From Mucilaginibacter sp. UBA4741 (GTDB lineage Bacteria; Bacteroidota; Bacteroidia; Sphingobacteriales; Sphingobacteriaceae): a DNA stretch of 24,589 bases. Each line of letters opens with the position of its first letter. The first letter of the stretch is position 1. Both the position numbers and the translations under genes were made by a program. This document shows, piece by piece, positions 1 to 7,963 of the stretch. Under the pieces are notes generated by a model. The model was not told the DNA's origin, did no database searches, and saw nothing but the letters and a program-made list of their open reading frames with translations. The stretch covers positions 4,909 through 29,497 of the forward strand of contig DHIR01000076.1 of the NCBI GenBank assembly GCA_002403905.1, in the 5' to 3' direction.

Positions 1-1004
1 AAATAAACGTTAATAATGGTTTTAGCTTTTGGAGCCTCCATTTTACGTTGTTGAAGCGTAAGATCATTTAATTTTGAAAGCTCATCTACATTTACCAAAC
101 GGATACCGGGGAGGTTACACACTGATTCTTCAACATTATGTGGGATTGCCAGGTCAATAATCAACTTATTATTGCCCCCCTGCAATTGCTTACTCAATAT
201 GATTGGTTTTTCTGCGTTGGTAGCCGTTATAATTATATCGCAAGAAGCCACATAGCTATCCAGTTCATTTATTGAAGCATAATTTATATTAAGCTCTGTG
301 GCTAGCCTTGCTGCTTTTTCCTCGGTACGGTTCATAACTGTAATTTTATGAGTACCTAAATAATCTACCAGGTTTTTACAGGTATTGCGTCCTATTTTAC
401 CGGCTCCTAATACAAGAATATTTCGGTTAACAACAGGCGTTACATGCTCTTTAATATATTGCGATGCAGCAAATGATACCGACACCGTGCCGTCACTTAA
501 TGTCGTTTCGTTTTTGATTTTTTTTGATGCTTGAAGTACATCATTAAATAAACGCTCTAAAAACGAGTTAATGAATTTTTGTTCTTTAGCAAATTTAACC
601 GCTTGCTTTAACTGTCCAACAATTTCATAATCACCTAATAATTGTGAATCTAAACCGGCACCGACATGAAATAAATGTTCTATTGCATTTTTCTCTGCTT
701 TGATATAAGCCATACTGGCAAATTCTGCAGCGCTGCCTTTTGTCTGAGTGCAAAGCAAATTAATAAGATGTTCTGCAGTTTCTGCAAAGCCATAAATTTC
801 GGTACGATTACATGTAGAAAGAATAAATAACGATGTGATTCCAAAAGATGGGGCGATAGCAAGAATGTTTTCATACTGCTCGCTTCCAATTGCAAACATC
901 CCCCTGACTGAGGCATCTGTCTTCTTATAATTTATACCAACAGCAAAAAAGGAAGCTATGTTACATGGTATAGTTGAGTTGATAAACGTTGTATTTGCGG
1001 CCAT
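1..1004 (-). CDS. hemA: Glutamyl-tRNA reductase HemA, 3' end off the left edge
   Basis: Reduces glutamyl-tRNA(Glu) to glutamate-1-semialdehyde with NADPH, the first committed step of C5-pathway heme synthesis in the cytoplasm. I translated the minus strand from the ATG at 1004-1002; the frame stays open to the window edge (334 codons, family usually about 410-430). The N-terminal catalytic domain begins with FFAVGINYKKTDASVR and has the hallmark STCNRTE, whose Cys65 is the nucleophile that forms the thioester. The NADPH-binding Rossmann segment reads ILVLGAGKIGRNTCKNL, followed by VMNRTEEKA and the conserved DLAIPHNVEE. The protein starts about 18 residues before the usual family start, so a start further in is possible. 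It lies 128 bases after the respiratory genes and has its own candidate Crp/Fnr-type site at 1095-1108. The family call is firm; only the C-terminal dimerisation region is missing. Confidence 0.96.
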   Translation of the reverse strand, partial: MAANTTFINSTIPCNIASFFAVGINYKKTDASVRGMFAIGSEQYENILAIAPSFGITSLFILSTCNRTEIYGFAETAEHLINLLCTQTKGSAAEFASMAYIKAEKNAIEHLFHVGAGLDSQLLGDYEIVGQLKQAVKFAKEQKFINSFLERLFNDVLQASKKIKNETTLSDGTVSVSFAASQYIKEHVTPVVNRNILVLGAGKIGRNTCKNLVDYLGTHKITVMNRTEEKAARLATELNINYASINELDSYVASCDIIITATNAEKPIILSKQLQGGNNKLIIDLAIPHNVEESVCNLPGIRLVNVDELSKLNDLTLQQRKMEAPKAKTIINVY

Positions 1005-1094
1005 ATATCTTTATCGTAGCGTTGCGGGTTTTGGTTTGTTAGCAACACCAATTTTAATGCTTAGCAAATATTATATAATTGGCCGTAATAGTGC

Positions 1095-1108
1095 ATGACA
1101 GGTGTCAG
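1095..1108 (-). promoter_or_regulatory. Candidate Crp/Fnr-type operator upstream of hemA
   Basis: The sequence ATGAC-AGGT-GTCAG contains a perfect TGAC-N4-GTCA palindrome at 1096-1107, with the 5-4-5 layout of Crp/Fnr-family sites. Its centre is about 97 bases upstream of the hemA start and about 30 bases past the stop of the preceding gene. Matching palindromes precede the other two minus-strand units (4617-4630, 8035-8048). The palindrome is seen directly; the regulator is inferred, and none is encoded in the window. Confidence 0.45.
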
Positions 1109-1132
1109 CTACAATAATGATCTGCATCATAT

Positions 1133-2005
1133 TTACACTCCAAGACGTTTTATTTTAAAGATATTGAACACCAGGTAACCCAATATTCCCCAAACTGCAA
1201 AAATAATGGAATATGCAATGAGCTGCAACCAAATTGGGGCTTTATCTCTGGTAGCAAACAGCGTACGTTCATTAAACTTATTTATGGCCGTAAATTTTGC
1301 GCCCCATGGTACAGATTTTTCTATGGATAAATTCCCGTATTGATCGTTATCCTCAATTTTTGCTATTAATATAATATTGCCCTTTGCATCGCCAGGGATA
1401 CTATCTCTTTTAAAGTCGGCAGATGCGGTTCCGGTAGAGTCGGTAGTAAAAGTGGGTGTTTCGTTGACAGGTAAGTCGCCACCTAATCGTTTAACGGCTA
1501 TTTTTAGCTCCACTCCTTTTACCGGCATCCAGGCGGTGTCTTTCATTTCAAAAACCGATACGGTTATGCTTTTTCCGGCTGTGGAACTGATCAGTATTTT
1601 GGCTTTACCTACGGTTAAATCACCTTTTGCAGATTCATATCTTTTGTTTCCGGCAAATGATGCCAGGAAGGTGTGTTTAAGTGAGGTATTCCATTGTTTT
1701 TTTAATGATGTCGGAATCAATGCTGTTGCTTCACCTTGTTCATTAGTTACCACCTTACCAATAGTGGTTCCGGCAGAATCTTTATCTAAAAACAAACTAA
1801 CGGGTATGCCTGCTACCATCTGAAAACGGCCGTCAACCTTTGTCTTCACCCTAACCAATACATAAGGCACCTTATTGTTAGTGATAAAATAATTAACACC
1901 CAGGCTTAAATCGCCTTTGGCCGGCGCTTGCGCAAACCCATTATAACCGACTAATAAGCAGCCGATTGCTATTATTACGGAAGATATTTTATTCAGTGGT
2001 TTCAT
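1133..2005 (-). CDS. Periplasmic protein with Ig-like fold and C-terminal membrane anchor, function unknown
   Basis: I do not recognise a named family. The 290-residue product has a signal peptide ending near residue 26 (GFAQA), a mostly beta-rich region of about 230 residues, and one hydrophobic helix near 258-282 followed by a basic end (KIKRLGV). This predicts a periplasmic body held in the inner membrane. The body seems to hold two Ig-like or bacterial-surface repeats: each has a variable strand region and a short turn with T-(N/D)-x-x-G (TNEQGEATA near 88, TDSTGTASA near 188). The start overlaps the end of the NrfD-type gene by 17 bases, implying translational coupling and a role as accessory or scaffold for that membrane complex. 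It is the last gene of the ferredoxin/NrfD unit. Confidence 0.75.
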   Translation of the reverse strand: MKPLNKISSVIIAIGCLLVGYNGFAQAPAKGDLSLGVNYFITNNKVPYVLVRVKTKVDGRFQMVAGIPVSLFLDKDSAGTTIGKVVTNEQGEATALIPTSLKKQWNTSLKHTFLASFAGNKRYESAKGDLTVGKAKILISSTAGKSITVSVFEMKDTAWMPVKGVELKIAVKRLGGDLPVNETPTFTTDSTGTASADFKRDSIPGDAKGNIILIAKIEDNDQYGNLSIEKSVPWGAKFTAINKFNERTLFATRDKAPIWLQLIAYSIIFAVWGILGYLVFNIFKIKRLGV

Positions 2006-3296
2006 GTTGCTCGGTTATAGTTTCTTGGATTGGGATTATAGGGAATATTCTGGCAAGGATTGTTACAATGAGGAGCGCACCCGCCAGCGAGCCCATAGTG
2101 ATTGCCCATTCTTCCCAGCTTGGGAAATAATGGTGATAGCTTTCCGGAACATCGTGCATAGGCAGGAAAGGGTGCAATAAAGTAGGGGTAACAATTAGGT
2201 ATCGTTTAAACCATGCGCCTACTACTACCATAATGCCGGCAATAAAAACAGGCAAAGGCTTTCTGCCTTTTTTAAATAGCAGTATAATTGTAGGTATGAT
2301 CATCCCCGTTAAAATGGCGAACCAAAACAGAGGAGCAAAGTTCCCCGAAAAAAGGCCATTTAAATACTCTGACTCTGATTCTTTCATTTTGAAAAACGGT
2401 GTCAAAAACTCATTAATATTGAAATAGAGATATAACATGGCCAGCAAAACCAATATGCGGCCCATTTTTTCGAAATGATTTTCGGTAATGTAATTCTCTA
2501 AATGATAGGCTTTTCTAAAAACGTACATTGCCACAACAACGGCGCCTGCGCCTACTAAAAAAGCACCGGCAATAAAATATGCACCAAAGTTGGTGCTGTC
2601 CCAGCCTGGGCGGTATGTGGTAGCAAACAACCACGAAGTAACAGTGTGAATAGTAAAAGCAACCGGTATAATTGCTATACAAAGAATATTTATGGCTTTC
2701 TCGCTAAGTTTAATTTGTTCAGGGGTGTTTTTCCAGAAAGAGCCAATATAATTGTAAAAAGCATACAGCTTTTTATTTGTGCCTGCCTTAAAACGAAGCA
2801 GGATCTGGATATCAGGCAGTAGCGGATAATACAGCAATAAAAGGCTAATAAAGAAATAAGTAGTAATTACAATCACGTCCCAAATGATGGGTGATTGGAT
2901 GCGCCCGTGAATAAATAGATTATAAAAACGCTCGGGGCTACCCATATCAACAATGATAATGAGTGAAGCAAAAATAATTGCCGCAACCGCAATTATCTCG
3001 GCTATACGTGTAAGTGGCGACCCCCACTTTACTCCGGCTAACCTAAACACTGCGGTTATCAGTGAGCCAACTAAACTTATCGCCACAAAAAACACAAAAT
3101 TTGATATGTAAATACCCCATGATACATAATCGCGCATGGAAGTGACAATCAATCCATATCGCAACTGGCGATAGTAGGCGTATGCTCCTACTAAACAAAT
3201 GGCCACTAACACAGCTACCCAAATTTTGCCTGCTCTGCCAAATTTTTGAGGCAGCAGATCTTTTATTATTTTTTCATCCAATACTAATTTTTCCAT
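1989..3296 (-). CDS. NrfD/PsrC/ActC-type integral membrane quinol-interacting subunit
   Basis: The 435-residue protein shows about ten hydrophobic helices (near 25-44, 57-80, 97-117, 137-160, 200-222, 238-260, 280-298, 320-342, 347-365, 395-415). The segment VKWGSPLTRIAE resembles the W-x-SP-x-x-R-x-AE stretch of the ActC/DsrP branch of the NrfD family. Members of this family exchange electrons between menaquinol or quinol and a periplasmic iron-sulfur subunit, without bound heme. The partner ferredoxin gene lies immediately upstream (14-base gap), the classical B-C subunit order. The next gene overlaps its 3' end by 17 bases. The family call is secure. Its redox partner is unclear because no catalytic molybdoprotein gene sits here. 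Length and helix count fit the larger ten-helix members better than the eight-helix NrfD. Confidence 0.9.
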   Translation of the reverse strand: MEKLVLDEKIIKDLLPQKFGRAGKIWVAVLVAICLVGAYAYYRQLRYGLIVTSMRDYVSWGIYISNFVFFVAISLVGSLITAVFRLAGVKWGSPLTRIAEIIAVAAIIFASLIIIVDMGSPERFYNLFIHGRIQSPIIWDVIVITTYFFISLLLLYYPLLPDIQILLRFKAGTNKKLYAFYNYIGSFWKNTPEQIKLSEKAINILCIAIIPVAFTIHTVTSWLFATTYRPGWDSTNFGAYFIAGAFLVGAGAVVVAMYVFRKAYHLENYITENHFEKMGRILVLLAMLYLYFNINEFLTPFFKMKESESEYLNGLFSGNFAPLFWFAILTGMIIPTIILLFKKGRKPLPVFIAGIMVVVGAWFKRYLIVTPTLLHPFLPMHDVPESYHHYFPSWEEWAITMGSLAGALLIVTILARIFPIIPIQETITEQHETTE

Positions 3297-3310
3297 CGGT
3301 TGCTGGTTTA

Positions 3311-4243
3311 TTACTTATTCTGTAGCTTATCATTTTCAAGGCCCGCTTCAAAAGGGAAATTTCTTGCAGCGGGTGGTAGGTAATAAACGCTTGGTTTAGT
3401 ACCCAAATCTTCCATTAACCGGTACCCCGCCTTGTCTCGTATCAAATCGCTAAAGCGAAACGTTTCTGCACCGTTGGTAACCGAATCTTCATTCATATCG
3501 CCAAAAGCAAAAACCCCATTCGGACATGCTGATACACAATGCGGCAACATGCCTTCCCTGGTCATGTCTGCGCAAAAATCACATTTACTAACTGTACCTT
3601 TTTTTTGTGGGATACTAGTTTCGCATGAATAAGGCTGAGCGGCAATTGCTGCCGGAATCTGCGGCTCTCCCCAGTTGAAAACACGGGCTGAATATGGACA
3701 TGCTGCCATACAAAAACGGCAACCAATACAACGGTCGCTATCTATTAATACCAAGCCATCCTGCCGTTTAAACGTCGCATCAACCGGGCAAACTTTAACA
3801 CAAGGGGGTTCATCGCAATGCATGCAGGTAGTTGGCTCCCAATATGGAGCTGTATGGGCCGCTTCCTGCATGGGTTCAACTTTTATCCAGTTTTCGCCCG
3901 GGTTTAACTCATGTGCATGATTGCAAGCCGACTGGCATTTTTTCAAGTTCTTACATCTTGACAGATCAATTACCATAACAAATTTTTTGCCGGGGATTCC
4001 TATTCTGGCTTCGGTGTTTGTCACCGGCGGCAAATGCGGTACCGGCTTTAAAAAAGCTTCATCAACTTCTATAATTTCGCCATCAACAGATAACAGTTTT
4101 ACTTTTTTTCCCGAAGCAACAGCCTGTTCTTCTGCTCCTGATTCAAATGGATCTTTTTGGGGTGTTGTACATCCCGTCGCGGCTCCTGCAATCAGCAAAC
4201 CTGTTAATAGGAAGTCTCTTCGCGAATTATTTTCTTGGTTCAT
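3311..4243 (-). CDS. Tat-exported four-cluster ferredoxin subunit (NrfC/PsrB/ActB-like)
   Basis: This 310-residue periplasmic electron-transfer subunit would pass electrons between the NrfD-type subunit and soluble carriers. A twin-arginine signal (SRRDFLL, residues 7-13) leads to ATGC at 22-25, so it may be a Tat-exported lipoprotein. Residues 46-65 form a short segment shared with the upstream Tat protein. The ferredoxin Cys motifs are C97..C103..C107; C140, C143, C148, C152; C172, C175, C178, C182; and C221, C224, C236, C240. Motif I lacks its second Cys: Leu100 stands there, leaving 15 of 16 ligands. That would favour a [3Fe-4S] centre, as one cluster of alternative complex III ActB is. 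Cys207 is an extra cysteine. The gap to the upstream gene is 28 bases and to the NrfD gene 14, so the genes are cotranscribed. Confidence 0.92.
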   Translation of the reverse strand: MNQENNSRRDFLLTGLLIAGAATGCTTPQKDPFESGAEEQAVASGKKVKLLSVDGEIIEVDEAFLKPVPHLPPVTNTEARIGIPGKKFVMVIDLSRCKNLKKCQSACNHAHELNPGENWIKVEPMQEAAHTAPYWEPTTCMHCDEPPCVKVCPVDATFKRQDGLVLIDSDRCIGCRFCMAACPYSARVFNWGEPQIPAAIAAQPYSCETSIPQKKGTVSKCDFCADMTREGMLPHCVSACPNGVFAFGDMNEDSVTNGAETFRFSDLIRDKAGYRLMEDLGTKPSVYYLPPAARNFPFEAGLENDKLQNK

Positions 4244-4271
4244 AATTGTAGTTATGTTGGCAGGTTGCCTG

Positions 4272-4523
4272 TTATTTTTTTATCCAGTTTTGAAGGTCGC
4301 TATTGGTAGCCTTTTTGCGAGACGCAGTAATTAACGCCGCGTCAATCTCAACCAACGTGCCATCTTGTGTCAGCATTTTTACGGTTTTACCTTTAATTTC
4401 GGGACGGCTTTTTTTATTCAGAAAAGGGAACTTTAAGGCCGAGCCGGCTGCCGTTAAAAGTGATAATATACCAACTCCCCAAACAAACCTTCTCCTGGAA
4501 GGATGACTGCTTTTATTTTCCAT
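4272..4523 (-). CDS. Small Tat-signal protein, function unknown
   Basis: An 83-residue protein with a twin-arginine signal (SRRRFVWG, residues 9-16) and a hydrophobic core to about residue 30. The mature part is only about 45 residues, with no cysteines and no cofactor motif. Residues 46-64 (KTVKMLTQDGTLVEIDAAL) match residues 46-64 of the next gene's ferredoxin at the same numbering, 9 of 19 identical by eye. This suggests the two Tat proteins derive from one N-terminal module, or bind a common partner through it. It is the first gene of the ferredoxin/NrfD unit, 28 bases before the ferredoxin. A regulatory palindrome lies about 100 bases upstream and a terminator closes the preceding unit. 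No function can be assigned; a small assembly or docking subunit is my inference. Confidence 0.8.
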   Translation of the reverse strand: MENKSSHPSRRRFVWGVGILSLLTAAGSALKFPFLNKKSRPEIKGKTVKMLTQDGTLVEIDAALITASRKKATNSDLQNWIKK

Positions 4524-4616
4524 TTTATTGATAATTACCTCGTTTAGTACATTTAGATAATGTGTAAAAATACAGGTTTATTAAAGGGGGGTGTATGACT
4601 TACGACAATAAAACAG

Positions 4617-4630
4617 GTGACAAATATCAC
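4617..4630 (-). promoter_or_regulatory. Candidate Crp/Fnr-type operator of the ferredoxin/NrfD unit
   Basis: GTGAC-AAAT-ATCAC has 5-4-5 dyad geometry with outer GTGA/TCAC arms. Its centre lies about 100 bases upstream of the Tat protein start (4523), between that gene and the terminator of the preceding unit. It fits the TGAY-N4-RTCA pattern found upstream of the two other minus-strand units. No convincing Bacteroidota TAnnTTTG element was recognised downstream of it. Confidence 0.45.
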
Positions 4631-4666
4631 TATTTTAACAAAGCCCATCCGCAGTGCCATTGTGTT

Positions 4667-4708
4667 AAAACAACAAAGGCCCGTACTATGCCGGGCCTTT
4701 GTTGTTTT
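4667..4708 (-). terminator. Strong intrinsic terminator after the cytochrome c gene
   Basis: A perfect 17-bp inverted repeat (4667-4683 with 4692-4708) encloses an 8-base loop (4684-4691). The core is GGCCCG/CGGGCC, flanked by A-rich and T-rich arms, so the 3' arm itself supplies the U-rich tract on the minus strand. It begins two bases past the cytochrome c stop codon (4711-4713). It separates the EB_dh/cytochrome unit from the ferredoxin/NrfD unit. The plus-strand side is also T-rich, so it could work in both directions. Confidence 0.88.
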
Positions 4709-4710
4709 GT

Positions 4711-5118
4711 TTATTTTTTCAATGTGCGAACATAATTTACCACGCTCCAGAGATCTTCCGTATCCGGTATTTTCTTTTTAAAGCTTGGCATATCATCGCG
4801 GCCTACAGATATTTTATAAAAGAGAGACCCATCAGACTGTGATTGTAGTTTTGATTGAGACATATCCTCCGGCTGTGTTTTTAATTGAGCCGCTTTGCTG
4901 CCATCGCCCAGCCCTTTTTTTCCATGACATGATGCGCAGTGCTGGCTGTACAACGCTTTGCCTGCAGCTATTGATTCCCCATTTGATTTTACAGGATTTA
5001 CTACTTTTGCATCTTTATCCGGAACCGGCCAGGGTTTAGTTTTTTGCACAGCGGTAAATGCAAGCCCCATGCATCCTAATGCTATTACTGAAATAGCTAA
5101 AATTAATTTCCTTTTCAT
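4711..5118 (-). CDS. Monoheme cytochrome c, exported
   Basis: A 135-residue class I cytochrome c-like electron carrier. An N-terminal hydrophobic signal (about residues 4-24) directs export; the Cys at 16 is not in a good lipobox, so the signal may be cleaved or kept as an anchor. The heme motif is CASCH (Cys61, Cys64, His65), followed by GKKGLGDGSKA, typical of the cytochrome cbb3-subunit-like family. Met110 in DDMPSF is the probable distal ligand, and the C-terminal helix reads LWSVVNYVRTL. It is the last gene of the four-gene unit starting at 7963, separated from the DUF5777 gene by 72 bases and closed by the 17-bp terminator. It is a likely soluble or tethered shuttle between the NrfD/ferredoxin complex and the heme lipoproteins upstream. 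Confidence 0.93.
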   Translation of the reverse strand: MKRKLILAISVIALGCMGLAFTAVQKTKPWPVPDKDAKVVNPVKSNGESIAAGKALYSQHCASCHGKKGLGDGSKAAQLKTQPEDMSQSKLQSQSDGSLFYKISVGRDDMPSFKKKIPDTEDLWSVVNYVRTLKK

Positions 5119-5190
5119 ATTTTTTTTGATGTAAATAAATTTTTAAAACTCTTTATTGACTTAAGCGTGTTTCTTCAAAATTGTTTCATA

Positions 5191-6171
5191 TTAAAAATTC
5201 CATAGCCGTGATATGTTAAAACCAATTAAAAATTGGTTCCTGTTAAAGTCATTTTGATTATATACATAATTGTTCTGCGGGATCAATGAGCTATAGTTAC
5301 CCACAAATATTTCAAAATCGTGCCCGCTTGTTTTCATTTCTATTCCAAAACTGATATTAGGGCGCGGGTTATTCGCCGGATTTTGAGTAAGCGGCTGATC
5401 GTAGTTAACAATAAGGGCCGATTCATCAGATATTTTATACCTTCCTGAAAAGGCAACACCAAAATTATCGTTTTTCAACAGGGGCATTACATTCCCTGAA
5501 GCATCCAAATATCCTTCCAGGTTATTAAAGTGCGAAAAATTAGGGCTTACTTCTAATGATAGCTTATCGCTAAATTTCCTCGCAATTATTACCTGGTTAA
5601 AAAAGCTAAACCTATCAGAAGTAGTTACAAATAGCGTAGTATTATCTTTCTTCCGTGTATCTGCAGCTACATTTCCATAGTAAGTAATGCTAACCGGCAT
5701 TGAGCCATCTTTGGTTTGTTTTAGTATTGCATATTTTAAATTACCATCAACCTGCATTTTTTCGTTGGTTCCACCAAATCCAATTTGCAAATTGCTGATA
5801 GGCACATAGCTGAAACCAAGCCGCATTTTTGCAGTAGCAAACAAGCCAAACAAATCGGTTGTGCCATGTTCAACTGTGCCAAATCTATGCTGAATATCAA
5901 ATTCAAAGGTTCCCTTAATAGGCACCATTACGGTTTGTTCGTCTATTAAGTAATTCCCTTCAAATGTATTTTTTACATATGATTTCTTTTTTGCAACAGG
6001 AGCCTCGGTAGTATCCTTTGTTGCCTCGCTTACAGGTGCTTTCTTTTTACTAACCGTATTAGTTTTAGAATCCTGTGCCATCAAATTAGTAAAGCTGCTG
6101 CAAAGCACAATCAATAAGCAGACCCTTACAAAACCTGACATGGGCGATGAATAAATATTTTGTTTCTTCAT
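5191..6171 (-). CDS. DUF5777-type outer-membrane beta-barrel protein
   Basis: A 326-residue protein of the Bacteroidota DUF5777 barrel family. The signal peptide ends near residue 33 (NLMAQ); Met11 is an equally plausible start because MSGFVRVCLL begins a more typical signal. A Lys/Thr-rich linker (about 34-65) leads to a body of alternating short strands, with the family-like stretch GTFEFDIQHRFGTVEHG near 87-103. The C-terminus ends in aromatic Phe (ISRLWNF), the signature recognised by the BAM machinery. The gene lies 11 bases after the cytochrome lipoprotein and 72 bases before the cytochrome c. DUF5777 barrels often neighbour cytochromes in this phylum (recalled, not checked). The barrel might pass electrons or a small substrate across the outer membrane, but nothing in the sequence proves this. 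Confidence 0.82.
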   Translation of the reverse strand: MKKQNIYSSPMSGFVRVCLLIVLCSSFTNLMAQDSKTNTVSKKKAPVSEATKDTTEAPVAKKKSYVKNTFEGNYLIDEQTVMVPIKGTFEFDIQHRFGTVEHGTTDLFGLFATAKMRLGFSYVPISNLQIGFGGTNEKMQVDGNLKYAILKQTKDGSMPVSITYYGNVAADTRKKDNTTLFVTTSDRFSFFNQVIIARKFSDKLSLEVSPNFSHFNNLEGYLDASGNVMPLLKNDNFGVAFSGRYKISDESALIVNYDQPLTQNPANNPRPNISFGIEMKTSGHDFEIFVGNYSSLIPQNNYVYNQNDFNRNQFLIGFNISRLWNF

Positions 6172-6182
6172 GAGTTTAATTT

Positions 6183-6581
6183 TTAGTTGTTTTTTGCCCC
6201 TTGTTTAATCCAGGCAAGCACCAACGGGTTAATATTTGACGGATTATTAGTGCTGCCCGCTGGCATAGCTACAGCACGTTTGCCGGTTAGCCACAGGTAT
6301 AGCTCGCTGCTTGCGGGCGTTCCGACATTTACAAGGCTGGCGCTTAATAAAGCGTCATATGCCGTAAGAGCCGAAAGGTTTGGCGCAACAGTGCCGCTAT
6401 GGCAACCGCTGGTAGCACAATTTTTTGTAAACAACGGAACTAAATCTTTTGAGAAACTTACTGTTGTAGTTATTTCGGGTGTGTTATTGATGCTCACTGT
6501 TGTGTTTTTTGTGCAGCCATTAATAACAAGCATTAAATTAAACGCCAACAGTACTCCTATCACGATTATTTTTTTTGACAT
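6183..6581 (-). CDS. Lipoprotein cytochrome with CX4CH heme motif
   Basis: A 132-residue lipoprotein: the signal ends at the lipobox VINGC (Cys23). The heme-binding motif is CATSGCH (Cys55, Cys60, His61), with four residues between the cysteines instead of two. This spacing recurs in Bacteroidota and Planctomycetes cytochrome-like domains. Met in AVAMPAGS is the candidate distal ligand, and the ending LVLAWIKQGAKNN is typical of that group. It would be a membrane-tethered periplasmic electron carrier. It sits 38 bases after the EB_dh lipoprotein and 11 bases before the DUF5777 gene, so it is cotranscribed with both. Heme attachment through CX4CH by the standard maturation system is plausible but cannot be settled from sequence. 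Confidence 0.85.
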   Translation of the reverse strand: MSKKIIVIGVLLAFNLMLVINGCTKNTTVSINNTPEITTTVSFSKDLVPLFTKNCATSGCHSGTVAPNLSALTAYDALLSASLVNVGTPASSELYLWLTGKRAVAMPAGSTNNPSNINPLVLAWIKQGAKNN

Positions 6582-6619
6582 GATCTTTATATTTTATCTG
6601 TTGAAAGAACTGTCAGCCA

Positions 6620-7963
6620 TTATTTCTGAAAGGTGAGCAATAGATTTGGCTGGATCCCGTGTTGGTAATTTGATTTATTCCAGATGGCTACACCAAATAC
6701 CTGGTCCTGCAGACTTGAAAAATCAATGTCTTGTTTTAGCAAATCGGCCGTTTTTAACAAACGTTTGTACTCAATTACCCAGCCCGAACCGGTATAAACA
6801 GCGCCGGCAGTTATGTCGGCTCTACCGCCAATCAAAGGCGAACCAATATAGCTTGGGAAGCATTTTGGGCCAATTCCGCCTGTTACTTTGTCACCAATGC
6901 GCTGGTAATCTGTACCAACTGTAGGGTCAATCGTCCCGCCACTATAGGTTAATACACCAGTAGAGTTAACGCCTGTAATTTTAACAGCTTTGCCAGACAA
7001 CGTATCAGATGCTAGTATAAAATAACTGTCAGTTGCGTTAGGTAATATCCACATAGGCACGCTTACAGAAGCCCCTGTACCATCTAATTTTAGCGTTTGT
7101 TTATTGTTCACAGAACCCTGTGCTGGCGATGTTGTATAAGTTGGTGCGAAGGGGAATGTAGCAGATGCACCAGAAACCACAATGCCGTCTACATGTCGGC
7201 CGTTACCGTTGCCGCCATCTAAACCTGTTACACCGGGGCCACCCGCCCAATCCTGGTAATTATCGTCCATTTGGTTAAAAAGTAAATCTTTACTTAAATG
7301 TCCCCACCACATATCAATCTTTTCGCTGGCTCCATTTGTATAGTGGTTGCCGCTGTTAGCATTTGATTTAAGTACAGCGGGTGTTACCGAATAATCTAGA
7401 TACGGTGTAAATATATGGCAGCTTGCATAACAAGTTTGAGTAAGGAATTTGGGTGTCGAATTATCTATGTTCCAAAGCATCGCAAACTTATCTTCTCCCC
7501 AGCCATCGCGGGTTAAAACACCATTGGCATCAAAGGTTTTGCTGCTTGGCTCTTGCGCCCAGCCCGTTTTTCCTGTTACATTGGCATTGGGGTCGAAGTA
7601 CCATGGGCTTATATTCACACTTTTTGTACCATCGGCATATTCTAGTAAAAAGTAGATATATTTATCGTCATACATAGATCTTAATGAAGCCGGATACGAT
7701 TGGCCACTATAACCGGTAAACAATCCATTTCCGGGATCTGGCACCGTTGGATTAATAGCTATTTTAGTCGCCTTGTCCCAAACACCATCGACTATACCAT
7801 CAATTGTTGGCGCGACTGTAGTTTTATAGGACACCAGCGTAGTTGAACTTGGGGCAGAACTTGCAATAATTATCTGATCTTTTTTAGTGCAACCTACTAT
7901 ATAGCCTATTAAGCATACAATAGTTGCGATCACCCAGAATTTTTTGTCTTGTATTGGTTTCAT
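6620..7963 (-). CDS. EB_dh-domain (ethylbenzene dehydrogenase gamma-like) heme lipoprotein
   Basis: A 447-residue lipoprotein: the signal ends at IVGC (Cys25). The start of the domain (TIDGIVDGVWDKATKIAI, near 53-70) and the later VEY/EYKRLL and VFGVAIWN segments match the EB_dh fold, known from the heme b-binding gamma subunit of ethylbenzene dehydrogenase and related c-type cytochromes. A motif CYASCH (Cys178, Cys182, His183) gives CX3CH spacing, so a covalent heme is likely but atypical. The usual partners (molybdopterin alpha and iron-sulfur beta subunits) are absent here. It is the first gene of the four-gene unit, with a Crp/Fnr-type palindrome about 78 bases upstream. A role as terminal periplasmic or surface electron carrier is inferred. 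Its substrate is unknown. Confidence 0.85.
   Translation of the reverse strand: MKPIQDKKFWVIATIVCLIGYIVGCTKKDQIIIASSAPSSTTLVSYKTTVAPTIDGIVDGVWDKATKIAINPTVPDPGNGLFTGYSGQSYPASLRSMYDDKYIYFLLEYADGTKSVNISPWYFDPNANVTGKTGWAQEPSSKTFDANGVLTRDGWGEDKFAMLWNIDNSTPKFLTQTCYASCHIFTPYLDYSVTPAVLKSNANSGNHYTNGASEKIDMWWGHLSKDLLFNQMDDNYQDWAGGPGVTGLDGGNGNGRHVDGIVVSGASATFPFAPTYTTSPAQGSVNNKQTLKLDGTGASVSVPMWILPNATDSYFILASDTLSGKAVKITGVNSTGVLTYSGGTIDPTVGTDYQRIGDKVTGGIGPKCFPSYIGSPLIGGRADITAGAVYTGSGWVIEYKRLLKTADLLKQDIDFSSLQDQVFGVAIWNKSNYQHGIQPNLLLTFQK

Noticed and set aside
680..916. Open frame of 78 codons on the minus strand
   Set aside because: It is a different frame inside hemA, whose correct frame runs to the left edge with clear family motifs.
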